Source of the DNA: Trileptium ribeirensis
Taxonomy: Eukaryota; Nematoda; Enoplea; Enoplida; Thoracostomopsidae
Reading direction: 5' to 3'
Length of the DNA: 64,000 bases
NCBI GenBank assembly: GCA_030248225.1
Contig: JASANE010017706.1
Span: 25,712-89,711, forward strand
The notes beneath the pieces were generated by a model, which was not told the DNA's origin, did not search any database, and saw only the letters and a list, made by a program, of their open reading frames with translations. This document shows, one piece after another, positions 46,597 through 59,466 of the stretch; position 1 is the stretch's first letter, and each line of letters starts with the position of its first letter. The position numbers and the translations under genes are program-made.

Positions 46597-49500
46597 TTAA
46601 AATATAGCTAACTGAATTATGATTACTAAAATGGACGACAACAGGCCATTGCGCATACAACACATACAAATCATGTATTGTTGAATTTTAGTTAAGTCGG
46701 TTATATATTTTAAAATAGGTTTGACATTTAGTAAGATTTTGAAAAGTAAAATTCATGAAATTAATTAAGTCAACGGTATAAGTCTAGCACATAGTTTATA
46801 CAATTGATATAAACACATGACCAGCATAAGTATCAAGTCTAAATGGTAAGGAAATTTATAACAATACTGGTCCAAAGTAGGTGTGTTTGACATTTTATTC
46901 GCTAGCTCAAACGTTGTTTAAATAAAACATCAATGCTATGATCATGTAGCATACAGGTTCTACAAGTATTTGTATGATCATATGCCGCCAAACAGTCACG
47001 AATTTGCTAGGAAAATGTCGTCCACAACAGCGAGGACGCTTTTCTAAAAAATTGCTAGTTCTTCCTCGCTTCTTGTCTGATTAATGTGGTTATTGTCGTG
47101 GTGTATGTGACGTTCTTCTGCACAATGAATATGAGAACCACCTCAGTTTTCATGTTATGTAATCATAATATGAGCGATAAACCAAGATTCACGCTTTTTG
47201 GCTTAAAATGTATGTCATTTAACTGCTGGTGAGCGAAATGCAACTATGCACAAACACATCAAATCTAAAAAAAGCCAGACTATCATTTTCTGAGTTATGG
47301 CCGTTCTTGTAATGATATTCTACTGTAGTTTTATAACCAAGTGTCGAATGATCTATTTTTCGCACAGTAATTTAAAGCAGAAATGTCGTTACTGAAAACA
47401 AATATTAATTTTATAAGAGTTGAAAGATTTTATCGATAATTCCAATAGGCTCATGCAGTAAACAATGTAGAGCCTAGTAAGCTTGTAAAAACGTTGCTAA
47501 ACGAGTATATGAGCTATAAATTGGAGGATAATAAGAAATTACCAGAAATACCATATGGATGTAATCACCTACTGAATAATCTTAACGGTTAAAGTATTAT
47601 TTTCATAAAGAGAAGTCACTGATGGATACATATCAAATACTGTGAAATTTTAAGGTCAAACTGAACAAGAAAACCATGTTTATATTAATGCAACGTTATG
47701 GACTCAGATACCCTAGTTCATAATACTGAAATAAATTTGCTAAGCACAAGACGATCACATCAGGGACCCGGCAGTTGTAGAGCAGAAGAGTGCAGCCTAC
47801 CCTAAAATTATCCTGGAAGGGCTCACTTTCCATAAAATATACTCGAATTTGCCAATTCTCACCAGATTTTTCCCAATTTTTATCAATATTTTCCAAAATT
47901 TTCTGCGCGGCTTTATCGAATAAGTAAATACTAGCTTGACGGGGAGTAAAGGTGGCTTGATGTGGAGGAACCCTACAGGATAACCATTTACCCTCTATAG
48001 GCGCCTATGCCACACATGTTTTATTTTATATTGCCCCCACGTGTGTTTTATCTCAGCTTGCACTCACCTCAGAATCAAACTCATTCCCGAGGGCCTGTAT
48101 CACATAGCTAGTGACTGATCGATCGATCTTACGAATGTTCATGTTATCAACTGCGGATGTTATAGCGGTAGATTGATTTTCTGTTTAAGCTGGCTTACTA
48201 AATGGCGTATCGGCTTTACAAAGCTGGAATTGTTATTTATGTATTTAGCCACAACTTTTGAAATAGCTACAAAATAGCAACAAGACAATCTATCTGGTTG
48301 AGTGCATCATGACCGTAAACGTACGAAAAGCGTTTAAACATTCACAGGCGAACCCCTACATTACACAGTGAAAACAGTATTATTAGTTTAACCGTAGATT
48401 TTCAGGTACAGTGGCCCCTTCTCAGGTATTTCACCAAAAAAAATTTAATGAATTATAAACCAAAAAAATATATACTTTTTCAGAAGTGTACTAAATATTG
48501 CAAAAAACAATATTCGTTCAGCGGAATGTTGCGAGAACATGAAACAACAAATCTTGATTTAGCTAAATGCCTCCGCCGTCTAAGGGCATGTTCACGTTGC
48601 GTCTGATTTGATCCGATCCTATTTCCTTTCAAATCGTTATCATTTGTTATCAGCTGTAGGGCTAAATCCATGAAGGCTAGAAGAGAATATGAAACTAAAC
48701 ACAATCCTTCACACTCGTCAAAAACTCCGTCAAGTGGACTAGAGATGTGCTCAATAAATAGTGGAAAATTGGTTCTGCTTATTAAATTGAACTCATCATT
48801 TAAAATTCCAGTTCATATAGCTATAATATGAATCGGACGATTCGCCCACCTATATATACTACATTTGACAAATAGTGTTATAAGTGGTTGACAATTGATA
48901 CTAAATGAATTTTACGCGTCGCGTAAAGTATCAATCGAACGCTACGCTAGAAGCTAGCGCGACGTGGATATTTTTGAAACTACAAGATAAAAGCTAGATC
49001 GCTTTAAGAAAAGAAGAATCGATTAATGCAAAACAGTGCTGTCTTGCGAATTATGTGGCCTTTAGGGCATGACGGGTCATGGACGAAACCGATTATATTC
49101 GAATGTAAAACAACAATTTTACCGTAACTGTTGTAACACCTGGAGACCAGACTATTGGATCTGGCTGAACTTTTGTCGTTCTGATGCGATTAAGATTCTG
49201 ACTGTGTATTAAAACATGCGGTATCCCCATACATCAGTTGGCGCCTGCAGGGGTTACACAATCTCTGTTACCGTGCCAAAATTAACAAAAATTTAGTTCG
49301 TTTCGTATAAAAGTTTGTAACGTGTCAAAAGATTTGGTTCAAAATTTTACGTTGTCTTTTTTAGAATACCTATATAATAGTATTCAGCTTGCTATATTAG
49401 CGCTGTTTCTTAATGAATAACGAAAGTTGGTGTGAATCCAAATTGTGGTGTCGTCGTGTATGCACTGATAAATTTTCCATCGATGTTGACGTAATTTGGC

Positions 49501-49675
49501 AGAGCATTCGTTATCAGGCTGTATTGGTATAGTATATACGTATTCCGAAAAGGAAGATATAATGCCAAATGAACATGACTTGTAGTCCAAGGTATACAAA
49601 ATTTATGCAATGCTTTGTGATGACAATGGCTAATTGGATTTAATTTATTTTTACATCGCAGATATTTACCTCATT

Positions 49676-50182
49676 CGGCGTTAACGTAGTAATGTCCCCG
49701 TTGTTTGGAACTTTTGCCCCTGTAGTCGGGACACTACCGCATAGACAGGCAGGGTCACAGTCATACCGTGAGATCAATTGCTGTGTGTATACGGCACACA
49801 TTTAGCTACTACATTTTGTTTACTGTGAGCAGGCATTCTTAGCTACCATTTTTTCGCCAAATAACAATAAATACACATTGTCTCTACGCTGCGTATTATT
49901 CAACTGTGCTGTTAGTTTTTTGAAAACTTTGATATTTGTATCTAGAACATATGCACGTTGACAAGGTGGTATGCCGCTATCATCAATATAACTATAATCA
50001 AGACACGGCGTTCTTGATATCGTCGCAAAATTACAACACCCCTGGCTATTTAATCCGGAAAAGTCTAATGAAATACATGGCGTGTCTAAGATACCCTGAT
50101 GTCGAGTGTGTGCTTGATACTGTGTGGGGCACATAGGTTCCAAATATGATTGTCGTGGGGGATATTATAACCTGAACGTCGC
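49676..50182 (-). mobile_element. MITE-1 copy C (inverted relative to copy A)
   Basis: Left end cggcgttaacgtagtaatgtcc with gtttggaacttttg, right end ggttccaaat...gatattataacctgaacg. The inside includes the matching gggacac, agtcag-like and cttagctacca blocks of copy A in reverse order. A 107-codon minus-strand frame inside is not conserved in the other copies. Confidence 0.75.
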
Positions 50183-50257
50183 ATTTGATACTGAGTATTT
50201 CTAATAGCGCATCGGATGGAGTCATGTTTTAGATTATAATCGATTTGCATCGATTTT

Positions 50258-50569
50258 TAACGTTAGCCCGTGTTTGATGACAGGGGCGTTTTCGGATTGA
50301 TCGATACAATTCTAAGGGGTCGTCATGCATAGGCCACCACGCTTTGTGTGGGAGGTAACTTGGACAGCCCTCAATTTGTGGCGGCATAGGTCCGACCATC
50401 AGTTTTGAGGTGAGTCGATTGACCCAATAGCTGCTTATGAACCATCCTCCTCAAAACTGGGGGTCCGAGCTACCCCTTTCCTAAAACTAGGAGGTCTGTA
50501 CATCACGACCCATCTAAAACTGGGGGTCAGGCCAAAAAGACTCCTGTTATCAAACACGGGCTGACATTA
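50258..50569. mobile_element. MITE-2, 312 bp, 27-bp inverted ends
   Basis: Left end starts taacgttagcccgtgtttga and the right end is ...caaacacgggctgacatta; the ends pair over 27 bp with three mismatches. The interior has repeated aaaactgggggtc wording on both strands. No coding capacity. Target duplication is at most TA/TAA. Confidence 0.8.
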
Positions 50570-52402
50570 GAGTGCAGGGAAATGTCACACTCTTCTCTAA
50601 TGAACTCTTGATACTAGACCTTTACAAGAGACTGAAAGCTAAAAATAGATACTGGCCGTAGATTGAGAACTGTGCTTAACGACAACGACAACATTCAATT
50701 ATTTATGTTTAGAATAAGCATCATTAGCTACAGTGGGTTGTTGTTTCACAAATAAAGCAGCAAAACTGGTATCGCAATAAGAAAATATCTGGCGTTGTGT
50801 ATGTAAGATTTTGTATACAAATTAGGCTTGTTCATTTAGCACTAGAGACAGATCTTCTTTGCACCTAAGCACTCTTCCTAGAAATTAAGGGTTCGCCACT
50901 GTGTTGGCCAAGATTAATAGACAGTTCAGAAAATTGGCACCTGTCGAGCGAACTTTCAGCGGTCCAATATAGATATTCAAATTGTTTAGGCAGGTAGATA
51001 TAAATTATTTGAAGCTTTAGTAAATGGATAATATAAATTCAGTGCCGTTTCGCTAATCCGTAATGCCACAACGTCTAATAATGATGGAAGCAAGGGTTAA
51101 ACAAAAATACAAAAAGTAGGTATAGGAGTATTGTGTCTAGCGTCTCTACGTACACAATATCTAAAATTAGGCTTTCCAAAAAATTATATATGTGAATTAA
51201 GAACACACTTTAGGGCTTATAATTAGGATATAAACGGGTGCTCTTATATTCTCCACTTTGTAGGCACCCCGGAGAAGGGTCGAATCTTATGACCTTTATA
51301 ATTATTCCAGCAAACTGATAGGAGAGAGCTGCTCACTGTTGAAAGCCGAAAAGGTGATGAAAGTAAATCAAGCGTGCTATTTGGTTCATTTACTGATGCT
51401 TGTTCACCATTATATACTGTGGTTAGGTCACTCGACAATGGTTTGTGAAGCAGCACAATTTATGAGTGAACTATATGACGCTCTAATAGGATTATATCAT
51501 AGCTGCGCAAGGTCCATCGGCTTAGGGAGTATGAAATGGTACAGGCGGTGTAGGGGTGAATTGGGTGCCCGAAGGGTTGTGCGACAGATGGAAGCAAATT
51601 TCTTGCACATGTAATATATAATATATGGTTGGGAGATACAATAAAGTTTGATGGTAACGATATATGTATATGAAAAAATATATATAAGATGATTTGCTCA
51701 TAATTGCTAAAGATGTTCGAGCGACGCCCGGGAGGGAGGTGCTGGACCTCAAACGGAATATGGCTAGTTCACTAATTATAAGGGTAACCCTGCCCCCAGT
51801 CTTCTCTATAGGCACCTTTTCGGTACTGATCGAACCGAATTCCCTATGAATTTACTATTTTTGTGCTAACATCCCTACAGTGAAGGCTTGGATTTTTTGG
51901 TCGATTTGAACATATTGAAAATATCAATGATATGCGTTTGCGAGAATTTCAGTGTGATACACTCTAGTTTTATTACGAAAACCAGTGTCTATTCATTAGG
52001 TATCCAATGACGATTTTACCCCTTCTGGTGATCAGAGATATTGGCCCCTTATACCCAAGTCTGCCTAGAATTTAGTCAAAATTAAAGAAAACCGGCTCAA
52101 GTTGGTAAAAATTGGCCATATATTACAGAGTGGTCATGGAGTCTGACTTTTGATTGCCATTCTCATCCCATCCCACGGAAATTTTTGTGGAAATCCCCGT
52201 CAAAATTTTGAAACCTAACATCGCTGCATTGAGCCCATGACCTGGCGTATATATGCCAGTCCTGAACATTGAACCCATTACCTAAATATGCCAGTCCTGC
52301 AAGGCTTCTTATTATTAAATATGCAGGAGTGAATGACCTGTCTAAACCCAGTCGAATCGTAAAGCGGCAGCCAGGCAAAAGTGGACGACAAAATGATCCA
52401 AG

Positions 52403-52825
52403 ATGTCTAACAACAACCAAAAGTCGTTGTTTCCTGATGTTCGAAATATTTGTTCCAAATATCCTGGTACTATATTAGTTCAGTTTTCGGTACCATTTCC
52501 AATTTCATTTTTATACCGAAAGTGGAAGCGTCGTATTCAGCCTCAAGTACCGACAATGATTCAGCAATTTGGAAGCGAATATCAAACAGCCTTCAAGCTG
52601 AACAGGTTTCTAGAAAATTTCACTGACCAGTTGGACAACTTCATTCTTTTTGGACGCGACATGATTATTTTTGACTTTGATAAACTTAAGTTAGACATGT
52701 ACTGGAAGGACAGCTATCACATTCCGCATAATGCTGTGCAAATAATTGCAAAATGGCTCAATGAGTTCGCTGTCGATATTTCGTACTTTCTTTCAAATGT
52801 ACAGAAATTTATGCAAGTTATCTAG
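52403..52825 (+). CDS. Possible last exon of an unknown gene (140 codons)
   Basis: Open from ATG at 52403 to TAG, and longer and more protein-like than other frames here. The C-terminal part reads DMIIFDFDKLKLDMYWKDSY followed by HIPHNAVQIIAKWL. The D-x-x-H pairing near the end recalls the last catalytic block of SGNH/PC-esterase-type proteins, but no other block is visible, so the resemblance may be accidental. The true 5' border may be a splice acceptor (tatattag near 52480) rather than the ATG. No partner exon was found upstream. Confidence 0.35.
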   Translation: MSNNNQKSLFPDVRNICSKYPGTILVQFSVPFPISFLYRKWKRRIQPQVPTMIQQFGSEYQTAFKLNRFLENFTDQLDNFILFGRDMIIFDFDKLKLDMYWKDSYHIPHNAVQIIAKWLNEFAVDISYFLSNVQKFMQVI

Positions 52826-54240
52826 TTGAGCATGTGTTTGCTTTGTTGGTAATAAATAAATGGTATGATAATAAACGAAAAAACATTTCCTCTTTGAACG
52901 AGAGCGCTGATGCCTCATGCTTTGGTCAAACCTAGTTATTAAAACAAGACGAGACACAAAAACTTGTGCTTGCACACCCCATAACATTTTAACTGCGAAC
53001 AGCATTACAGTCGATTGTGTAGGTAAATAATTTCCATATGAGATAGAATTCCCATTAGTAAGATAGGAATTCCCATCCCAATTTAATTCCCAATGGAATT
53101 CCCATGGAATTTCGCATTCTCATGACCACTCGGATATTATATTATAAAACTCGGAAAATAGGTTAAATTTTAACAGAATTGGGTAAAACTATGAGCTTTG
53201 ACTCGCTACAACCTTGTCGGTCTATCCGCCACCGCTTGAGGCTACAGACTTGGGAAGCCATTGGTACATACATGCACTTGCAAAATGTGTTAACCTTCGC
53301 AACTGTTTTTATCACTTTCATCATAAATAAACCCATGGACTTGAAGAATTTTGACAGTTTACGCCACCTATTTTAACCATTAAGCTACTCAAACCCCACA
53401 CTATGATAAAAGGTTATTACCACGCTGAGTCATGTCACCGCATAAAATATATCATGATACTGCTTGTACACAATATTACGGCCACTTATTAGCGCTCTAT
53501 TGTTCATTACAATCAGTTGCCCAAGGCATGTAAAGCGCTAGATACAGTGATTATTTGCTTCGTTCGTTGTTTGCGTTTATAATAGGCGGTTGCTACCCTT
53601 CCGTTAAAATTAGTTTGTTTGAAAAACATGTGCGCCTTTTTACGAAAACTCGGTTTATACACTCGGAACTTATTTAAAGGTTTATGGTAGTTTGTAGGCA
53701 ACTGGAAAAGTACCAAATATCGGTCGTTACATTATGACATCAATCCGGACGTGTATTGCTCCCGTTTATACTCATACAAGGTATTACGGTCTAACCCTAA
53801 AACATTTTGTCAGAACAAATTGCTCTGTATGTGCACACCCGAATTTTTAATCAGTTTTATCATTTGCTATTTGTGCAAATCAGTATACCGTTGAACGGTA
53901 CAGAGTTTTGCTTCAAGGGCTGCTGTTAAACAAGTGGTATATTAAATTTCAATTAACCATGCACTTCTTGAATTAAACTTGTGGTTATGTGCTAGTATAC
54001 GTTGGTGCGAGGAATCGTAGCTGGATAGCAAGATTGCAAATCACGTACACCTTCCATTGAGTTAGTATTTCGGAGCTATTGGCCAGATCGTTAAGGGTGA
54101 TTGTCAAATGGATCAAACAAGTCCCTACGTCGTACATAGACGCAGTGGACCCGGAAATTAGTTAATGTAATGTTATGCAGCCTTTATTAGTTGTTGTACA
54201 ACAACTGCAGGTGTTGAAGGATTAATATATCTACTTTCAT

Positions 54241-54718
54241 GCGATATTCACGTTATAATGTACCTATGCACCATACACAGTATTAGGAATACTGTCGACA
54301 GCAGTGTGTGTTAGACGCCCCATATTTTTTATAATATTTTTTCAAGATTAGCTAGATAGGGGTATTGCCACTTTTCGACGGTGTCAAACACATCGTGTCT
54401 TCCTTAATGTCCGCGGTATTATCTGGTCAACATGCATATGGTCTAGATACAACTATCGAGTTTTAAAAAACTACACAGCACAACTGAGTAATACAATGTA
54501 TTAGTTACACACAGTGACCGTTACTGTTAATTCGCGCCATATTTGCAGATAAGGGTGTGTACGACACCTTAAAGAAAAATGTAGTAGATAGGGATGTGCC
54601 GTAAACCGTTGGAAATTCATTTACGGTATGGCTGTGACACTTACTGTCTACATGATAGGGTCGAGACTACAGCGACAAAAGTTCCAAACAGCGAGGACGG
54701 TATAACTTGAAAACTGCA
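54241..54718 (+). mobile_element. MITE-1 copy B
   Basis: Same orientation as copy A: left end gcgatattcacgttataatg, right end gttccaaacagcgaggacgg followed by tataacttgaaaactgc. The interior matches copy A over most of its length (tagataggggtattgccact..., attcgcgccatatttgcag...). Confidence 0.75.
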
Positions 54719-54764
54719 GCATGCTTAATCGACATCCAATGTACCACGTCTTCGACTCTTTAAT

Positions 54765-54930
54765 GCGGCGTTCACGTTACAATGTCTCCTCGGTTTTGGA
54801 ACATTCGTCCCCCTGTAGTGGCGACTATACGGAATACATGATGAAAGTCACACCCACACCACATGGCAAAACCCGAGGGTGTCAGCTAAACCCCTAGCTA
54901 ATGCATTTTGGCGGTACAGTATCACAGACA
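54765..54930 (-). mobile_element. MITE-1 copy D, truncated
   Basis: Starts gcggcgttcacgttacaatg, 46 bp after copy B, in inverted orientation. Similarity to the terminal third of copy A continues to about 54930 and then stops. Confidence 0.6.
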
Positions 54931-55902
54931 CCGTATTTTGAAAAACTGATTGTGTGGCGGACATTATCTAAAATTGATATATTGCGCTTGACACTATAAC
55001 TTTACTAAATAAAATTATTAATTGGCCAGCAAAGTTAATTCCCATTTATGGCCAGCAATTTTGACCCTTTCCTTCTTTAAACCAAATCGTATTTTGCACA
55101 ATTTTGAAGAAAGTTGTGCTACTTCAACGGATTCAACCTGGGTCGCTCGGGTGCAAGGCTCGTACGCTAGACAGTATGCTAACTTCAAACTGTTGTTTGG
55201 TTCCTTCCGGAACGTCACAAAGCGAAAGAATAGGAACTAACACCGAAAGACGAAATCTACAATCAACTCGCCACTAACTGTACGCTGTGACGCATGTATC
55301 ATTTTACGAACTAAATGGTTCTCGGAAGGGGAATTAGAAGCTGCAATTCAGTAATCAAATGCAGCGCAGGTTATACGATTTCAGGGTAGAGGCTGATATT
55401 TCTAAAGGTCTACGTAACAACTTTTTTAGATAATTTCTTGTCTATAGCTGAGAAATATTTAAATACTAATTTTGATTTAATCGTAGAATTGACATTGTGG
55501 TATTTAGGAATAGTGACCATACATGCTCACAAGGGTAGGAGCGTTAGCCCTTGAGACTCCGACTCCTCCCCTCGATAGTCGAGGACATAGAGTCGACCGT
55601 TGCCGATCTCCCCCTCCGGAGAGGTGGCTACCGCCTTCCCCTTTGGACTTCGGACCTCAGGCCATGTATAAATAAAGGGCAATTCGATTTTCTATTATAC
55701 CCAAGACAAGTTCAAAATTATAACCGGGACAAATTCGAAACAGCATATATAAGAGCGATTGTGGCGATATAGAATAAACTCAGAAATTTACACTTAATTA
55801 GTGTTTCTGTAATACAAAACTAATGTATATATGCTATATAAATCATCGAGTTTCTGACGGTGTAATTTCAACCAAAATTTTTATACGTCTTTTAGGTATT
55901 CA

Positions 55903-56362
55903 AGGGCGGATCCAGGGGACCTATGGGTCGCATCCCGCTACTGGAACATGCATAGGTCTCTAAAGTCCATCAGGTCAGTGGGTAGGTGATGTCGGCGTGG
56001 GTAGGCCAGGTGAGTAACTACTTTCTTTGGGGTTATTATCTCTTATAGGTGGATTACTTGGTCCCCTAATTTTTCTAGTGCTATTAATTTTTTCGAGCGC
56101 CTTGGTATGGCAAGTTGAGGGGGTGTGGGCGTGAGCCTCTAGGAGGGCAGTTGGTGCGGCGCCTGGTGAAGGGGTGGGTGCGGCGCCTCGGGATGTGGCG
56201 GGAGTGCGGCGCTTCGCGGCGTAACTGGAGTGCGGCGCCTGGCAGTGGGACGGGAGTACGGCGCCTCGAAGGGCGGGAGGGTGGTGCGGCGCATACGGGG
56301 GAATGCGGCGTTACGGAACCCTGTAATTCACGCCGTGTAATCCCGAATCCGCTACTTTCCTA
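55903..56362. mobile_element. Possible DNA-transposon fragment with GC-rich interior
   Basis: The left edge caagggcggatccagggga and right edge cccgaatccgctactttcc are imperfect inverted matches (ggcggatcc / reverse of gaatccgct). The ggcggatccaggg wording is common at ends of invertebrate DNA elements. The interior is a GC-rich minisatellite. No target duplication was seen. Confidence 0.4.
56150..56316. repeat. GC-rich minisatellite with gtgcggcgcct core
   Basis: Seven variants of gtgcggcgcct spaced 20-35 bp apart. Strikingly GC-rich against the AT-rich surroundings. Confidence 0.8.
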
Positions 56363-57218
56363 GATTAGGGAAATAAAGCAAGATTTAGCTTTAATCCTGC
56401 TTTAATATTTCCGCTATTATCTATAAATTAGGCGCATGGTACACGTTTGTATGCATGCAGTATGGATTCTCAATGGCAACAGAACGCTATCTAAAAAGTT
56501 CAATGGCTAGAGATCGTGACTTGCAATCCAGCGCTCTAGGTTCCATTCGTCTGAGCGAATAAGTCCGTTCATTGATGTGAGAGTGAAGCGCAAATTAATT
56601 TAGGACGTATAAGGAGCTACCAAAAACTACACTCATGGCGACATGTCCAAGTTCCAACGTAATTGTTCTTTGCAGTAATATCCAAACTTTATCACTACCG
56701 GTGCTCATAGCTTCATCAAACAAAAGCCTACTATCTCGAATAGGTGTAATTAGTGGTTTCAAATTAATTTTGGAGCATATACGTTAATGGTAGTAACCTT
56801 GTCACTAAGTAGACAATCGATTTCGGTAATACTATTGCACTTATAATGTACACATCGGAACCGTTTGACAACAATAATGATTGCAATCAACAGCGAAGCG
56901 GCGCAGGTCTTTCATATATTAATATTTTTGGTCGGGCCCTGACTTTTAGTTGTATTTGCTCCCAGCTACTGATTTTGGATCACAAATTGAGATTTATATA
57001 CGTTTGTTTTCTTCCCAAATCTTCTAATATGAACGGCTAAACGATCAGGGCAAACAGTAGATAACAATAATTTATGACTAAGGAATAGTCTCTGCAAATG
57101 TTGACACAAGGATACTTACTTGCGCTTCCTTTATTGAATGGACTATATTTTTTCATCATAGTATTAAATTTTTTCCAGAAAATACATCATCACAGAATTT
57201 AAGTCATACTGTGCCAAA

Positions 57219-57545
57219 ATGCCATTATCTAGCTTTCTAACGATCCTATCACAGTTTGTGGCAATTTGTACCGGGGCAGAAATATTATTTCTGCCCCAAC
57301 CAGTTGGTTCTAGTCACAAGAAATCGATGATCCCACTCGGTGAAGCGCTAGCGGAGCGTGGCCACGATGTGTTGTTTTGGTCAACATTTTTTGTTAATCA
57401 ATCTCTATCGAACGTTCACCATGCAAAGCAACATGATATCGTTGTGCCAACAAATATTCGCCGATACAACGAAGCGTACGTTTGGAACAATGCGTCACAA
57501 ATTGGTGAATGCTGGACATCGGGACCGATGCCCATCGTCAACGAG
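57219..57545 (+). CDS. UDP-glycosyltransferase, coding exon 1
   Basis: ATG at 57219 starts a signal-peptide-like stretch (MPLSSFLTILSQFVAICTG), then AEILFLPQPVGSSHKKSMIP, then LGEALAERGHDVLFWS. This matches the N-terminal acceptor-binding fold of animal UGT enzymes (G-SH......L..rGH.vt). These ER-membrane enzymes attach sugars from UDP-sugars to small lipophilic molecules. Donor gtcagt, phase 0, 109 codons. An acceptor-like tttttccag (57180) 38 bp upstream of the ATG could mark a 5' UTR exon or trans-splice site. Confidence 0.85.
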
Positions 57546-57826
57546 GTCAGTTTAGATAATCCCATTGAGCAAATACTATGATTTTAACTATTTCTATGAA
57601 TGAAAAATTTGTGTAAATTCTTTCATTCTGGGTCGGGATAGTTTATGCTCTATTTACCATCTAAAATGCGTAAAGCTTTTTAGACATTCTCTAATAGTTA
57701 AGGCGCTTTCACCTGGCCCCAGTAGCATTTACTAGGTCGAAACACTTCCGCTTACCACAATATCTCTGAAACCCGTGTCCTATCAACAACAGCTTTACAT
57801 TTTGCTTGGCGAATTTTCAGTTTTAG

Positions 57827-58151
57827 ATAATTCGTCGCTGGTGGTACGTTGACACGTGTAAGCACACAATCGAACAAAACTTTGAGGAACTTACTAAAAT
57901 CACTCATCAATACTGGGATTTGATCATTATGGATACAGATTTTGCTCCGTGCGCATATCCATTGATTCACAATGCGCTCCTACAGCCTCCGTATGTTCTG
58001 ATGTCGACTACGTTGGTAACCAATTTCGCCTTGTCGGACTTTGCAATGCCAATGCCTATTTCACAAGCGATGTCGTTGCGCCAAGATTTTGACCTCAAAA
58101 CCTTTTGGCATCGGTTAGAATATGTGATACGATGGCGAATGATTGATGCAG
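57827..58151 (+). CDS. UDP-glycosyltransferase, coding exon 2
   Basis: Acceptor ttcagttttag, phase 0 to 1, 325 bp, donor gtattt. It reads on from exon 1 with CKHTIEQNFEELTKI and HQYWDLIIMDTDFAPCAYPL. It matches the family's fDlvi.D....c and P.v......s segments. The C-terminal UDP-sugar signature is not in this window. The next 1.3 kb holds no matching exon and an antisense retrotransposon follows, so the gene either has a large intron with the element inside, or is cut short. Confidence 0.85.
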
Positions 58152-59466
58152 GTATTTTAGATTAGATATTTTTTGGTGAAAAAAAGTAACTTTGGAACTC
58201 ATTAAATAACCAAGAACAGCTAAATTATTCACTGTATCGTGGACAATGAACATTTACGTGTTCAAGCTCCGAGGTTCAAGGGCAGAGATGCCGGATCCCC
58301 GGGGCGGCGGGCCTCGCACGGAGAGTCCGAACGGTCGGTGAGAAATAGTGTGGGGAGAGGGGGTGGGCTTGAACACCCTATGGCTTAAGCGCCTGCGGCG
58401 CCTCGAGGGCGTCGGTCGAGTGACCAGTCAAGGGGCAGACGAGACTCCAGCCCTATGAGCATGTTTGGGTGTGTTTAGTTTCAGTCGTATATACACGGTT
58501 ATCGGACAATTTGTCTCATGGACCATTTGTCGCCTGGACAATTTGCCGCCTGGGCAATTTGTCAGCCGGACAAATTGTCGCAAGGACAATTTGATGTCTG
58601 AGTAATTTGTCACCAGGAAAATTTATCGCCTGTTCAACTGGTCGCCTGGACACTTGGGAAAAGGAAAATTTACCGCATTGAACGTGTCCATCATAGCTTT
58701 GCTAATTTCATTCTGCATAGTGAACCACTGCATAGTAACTACGTTAACTCTTTTTAGTCGAATACCTGTGTAGTTCCAAGCGAAAAAAGTGTTGTTATAA
58801 ATCAAATTTTTGAGCCTATTGTTCAGACAAATACCAATATGCCGCGTAGTTTTTGGATACTTGCTGGGTTAGTTTCATCGCCTTATCTCAGCAAGTCGTC
58901 ACTTGTATGAAATAATTTTTATATATGCGATAATTGTTCTTAATGGTGGAGATTACATTTGCGCATATGGTTTGAGACCAATTTAGTTCAGGTTAAAGAA
59001 CAAACGCTCGAATACCGAAGTTCGTAGAACTGGTTTTATAATACAAAAATTATATCAAAAATCATTATGTAATCCCTTGCATTAAGGGTGCATCCCCTGC
59101 GCCCCATTGGCAGGCTGATCCGGCTTTCACTATTTTTCGCTGTGCCCAAATTAAGAGTTCGACTACGACAACCCCAATTTTCATTCGTTTATGAATTATG
59201 TCTTGTGTATGGCTATTTTTATTACATAGCAAGGAGTTAAGCTTGTATTAATAAACTTTTATCATATAGTTTTTTCAAAAACGATTAATTAATAATGTCA
59301 ATTTTTGACGGCAGTTGGGGGAATTCACCGACCTCTGTATAATTTAAACGTATATTAATATGTAATTGCGTATATAATGTATTATATAATATATATTTAC
59401 ATAATCTGGTAAGACCGTTGAGTCAAATGCATAAGACCGTTGGGTCAAATGCATCAATATTCTAGC
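58152..59466. other. Intron or downstream flank of the glycosyltransferase
   Basis: A GC-rich stretch at 58.28-58.42 kb and a minisatellite at 58.5-58.65 kb. No UGT exon is seen. Two near-identical cataagaccgttg(a/g)gtcaaatg pieces occur just left of the LTR. Confidence 0.5.
58498..58648. repeat. 18-bp minisatellite, ggacaatttgtcgcctgg type
   Basis: About nine degenerate 15-18 bp units of ggacaatttgtcgcc. One unit is partly inverted (gccggacaaattgtcg). Similar wording is known as a dispersed repeat in many animals. Confidence 0.8.

Larger units (their letters stand above)
46504..52402. other. Intergenic region
   Basis: Contains a TCAA microsatellite, a MITE-1 copy, MITE-2, and a possible element edge near 48.59-48.62 kb (gggcatgttcacgttgcgtc). 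Short open frames at 51.3-51.8 kb on both strands look like chance. No exon is supported. Confidence 0.5.
52826..57218. other. Intergenic region
   Basis: Holds MITE-1 copies B and D, a low-complexity ttcccat(t/g)-rich stretch at 53.05-53.12 kb, a GC-rich element at 55.9-56.36 kb, and an acceptor-like tttttccag just upstream of the glycosyltransferase start. Confidence 0.5.

Noticed and set aside
56115..56363. 82-codon Arg/Gly-rich frame
   Set aside because: It is the GC-rich minisatellite read in one frame.
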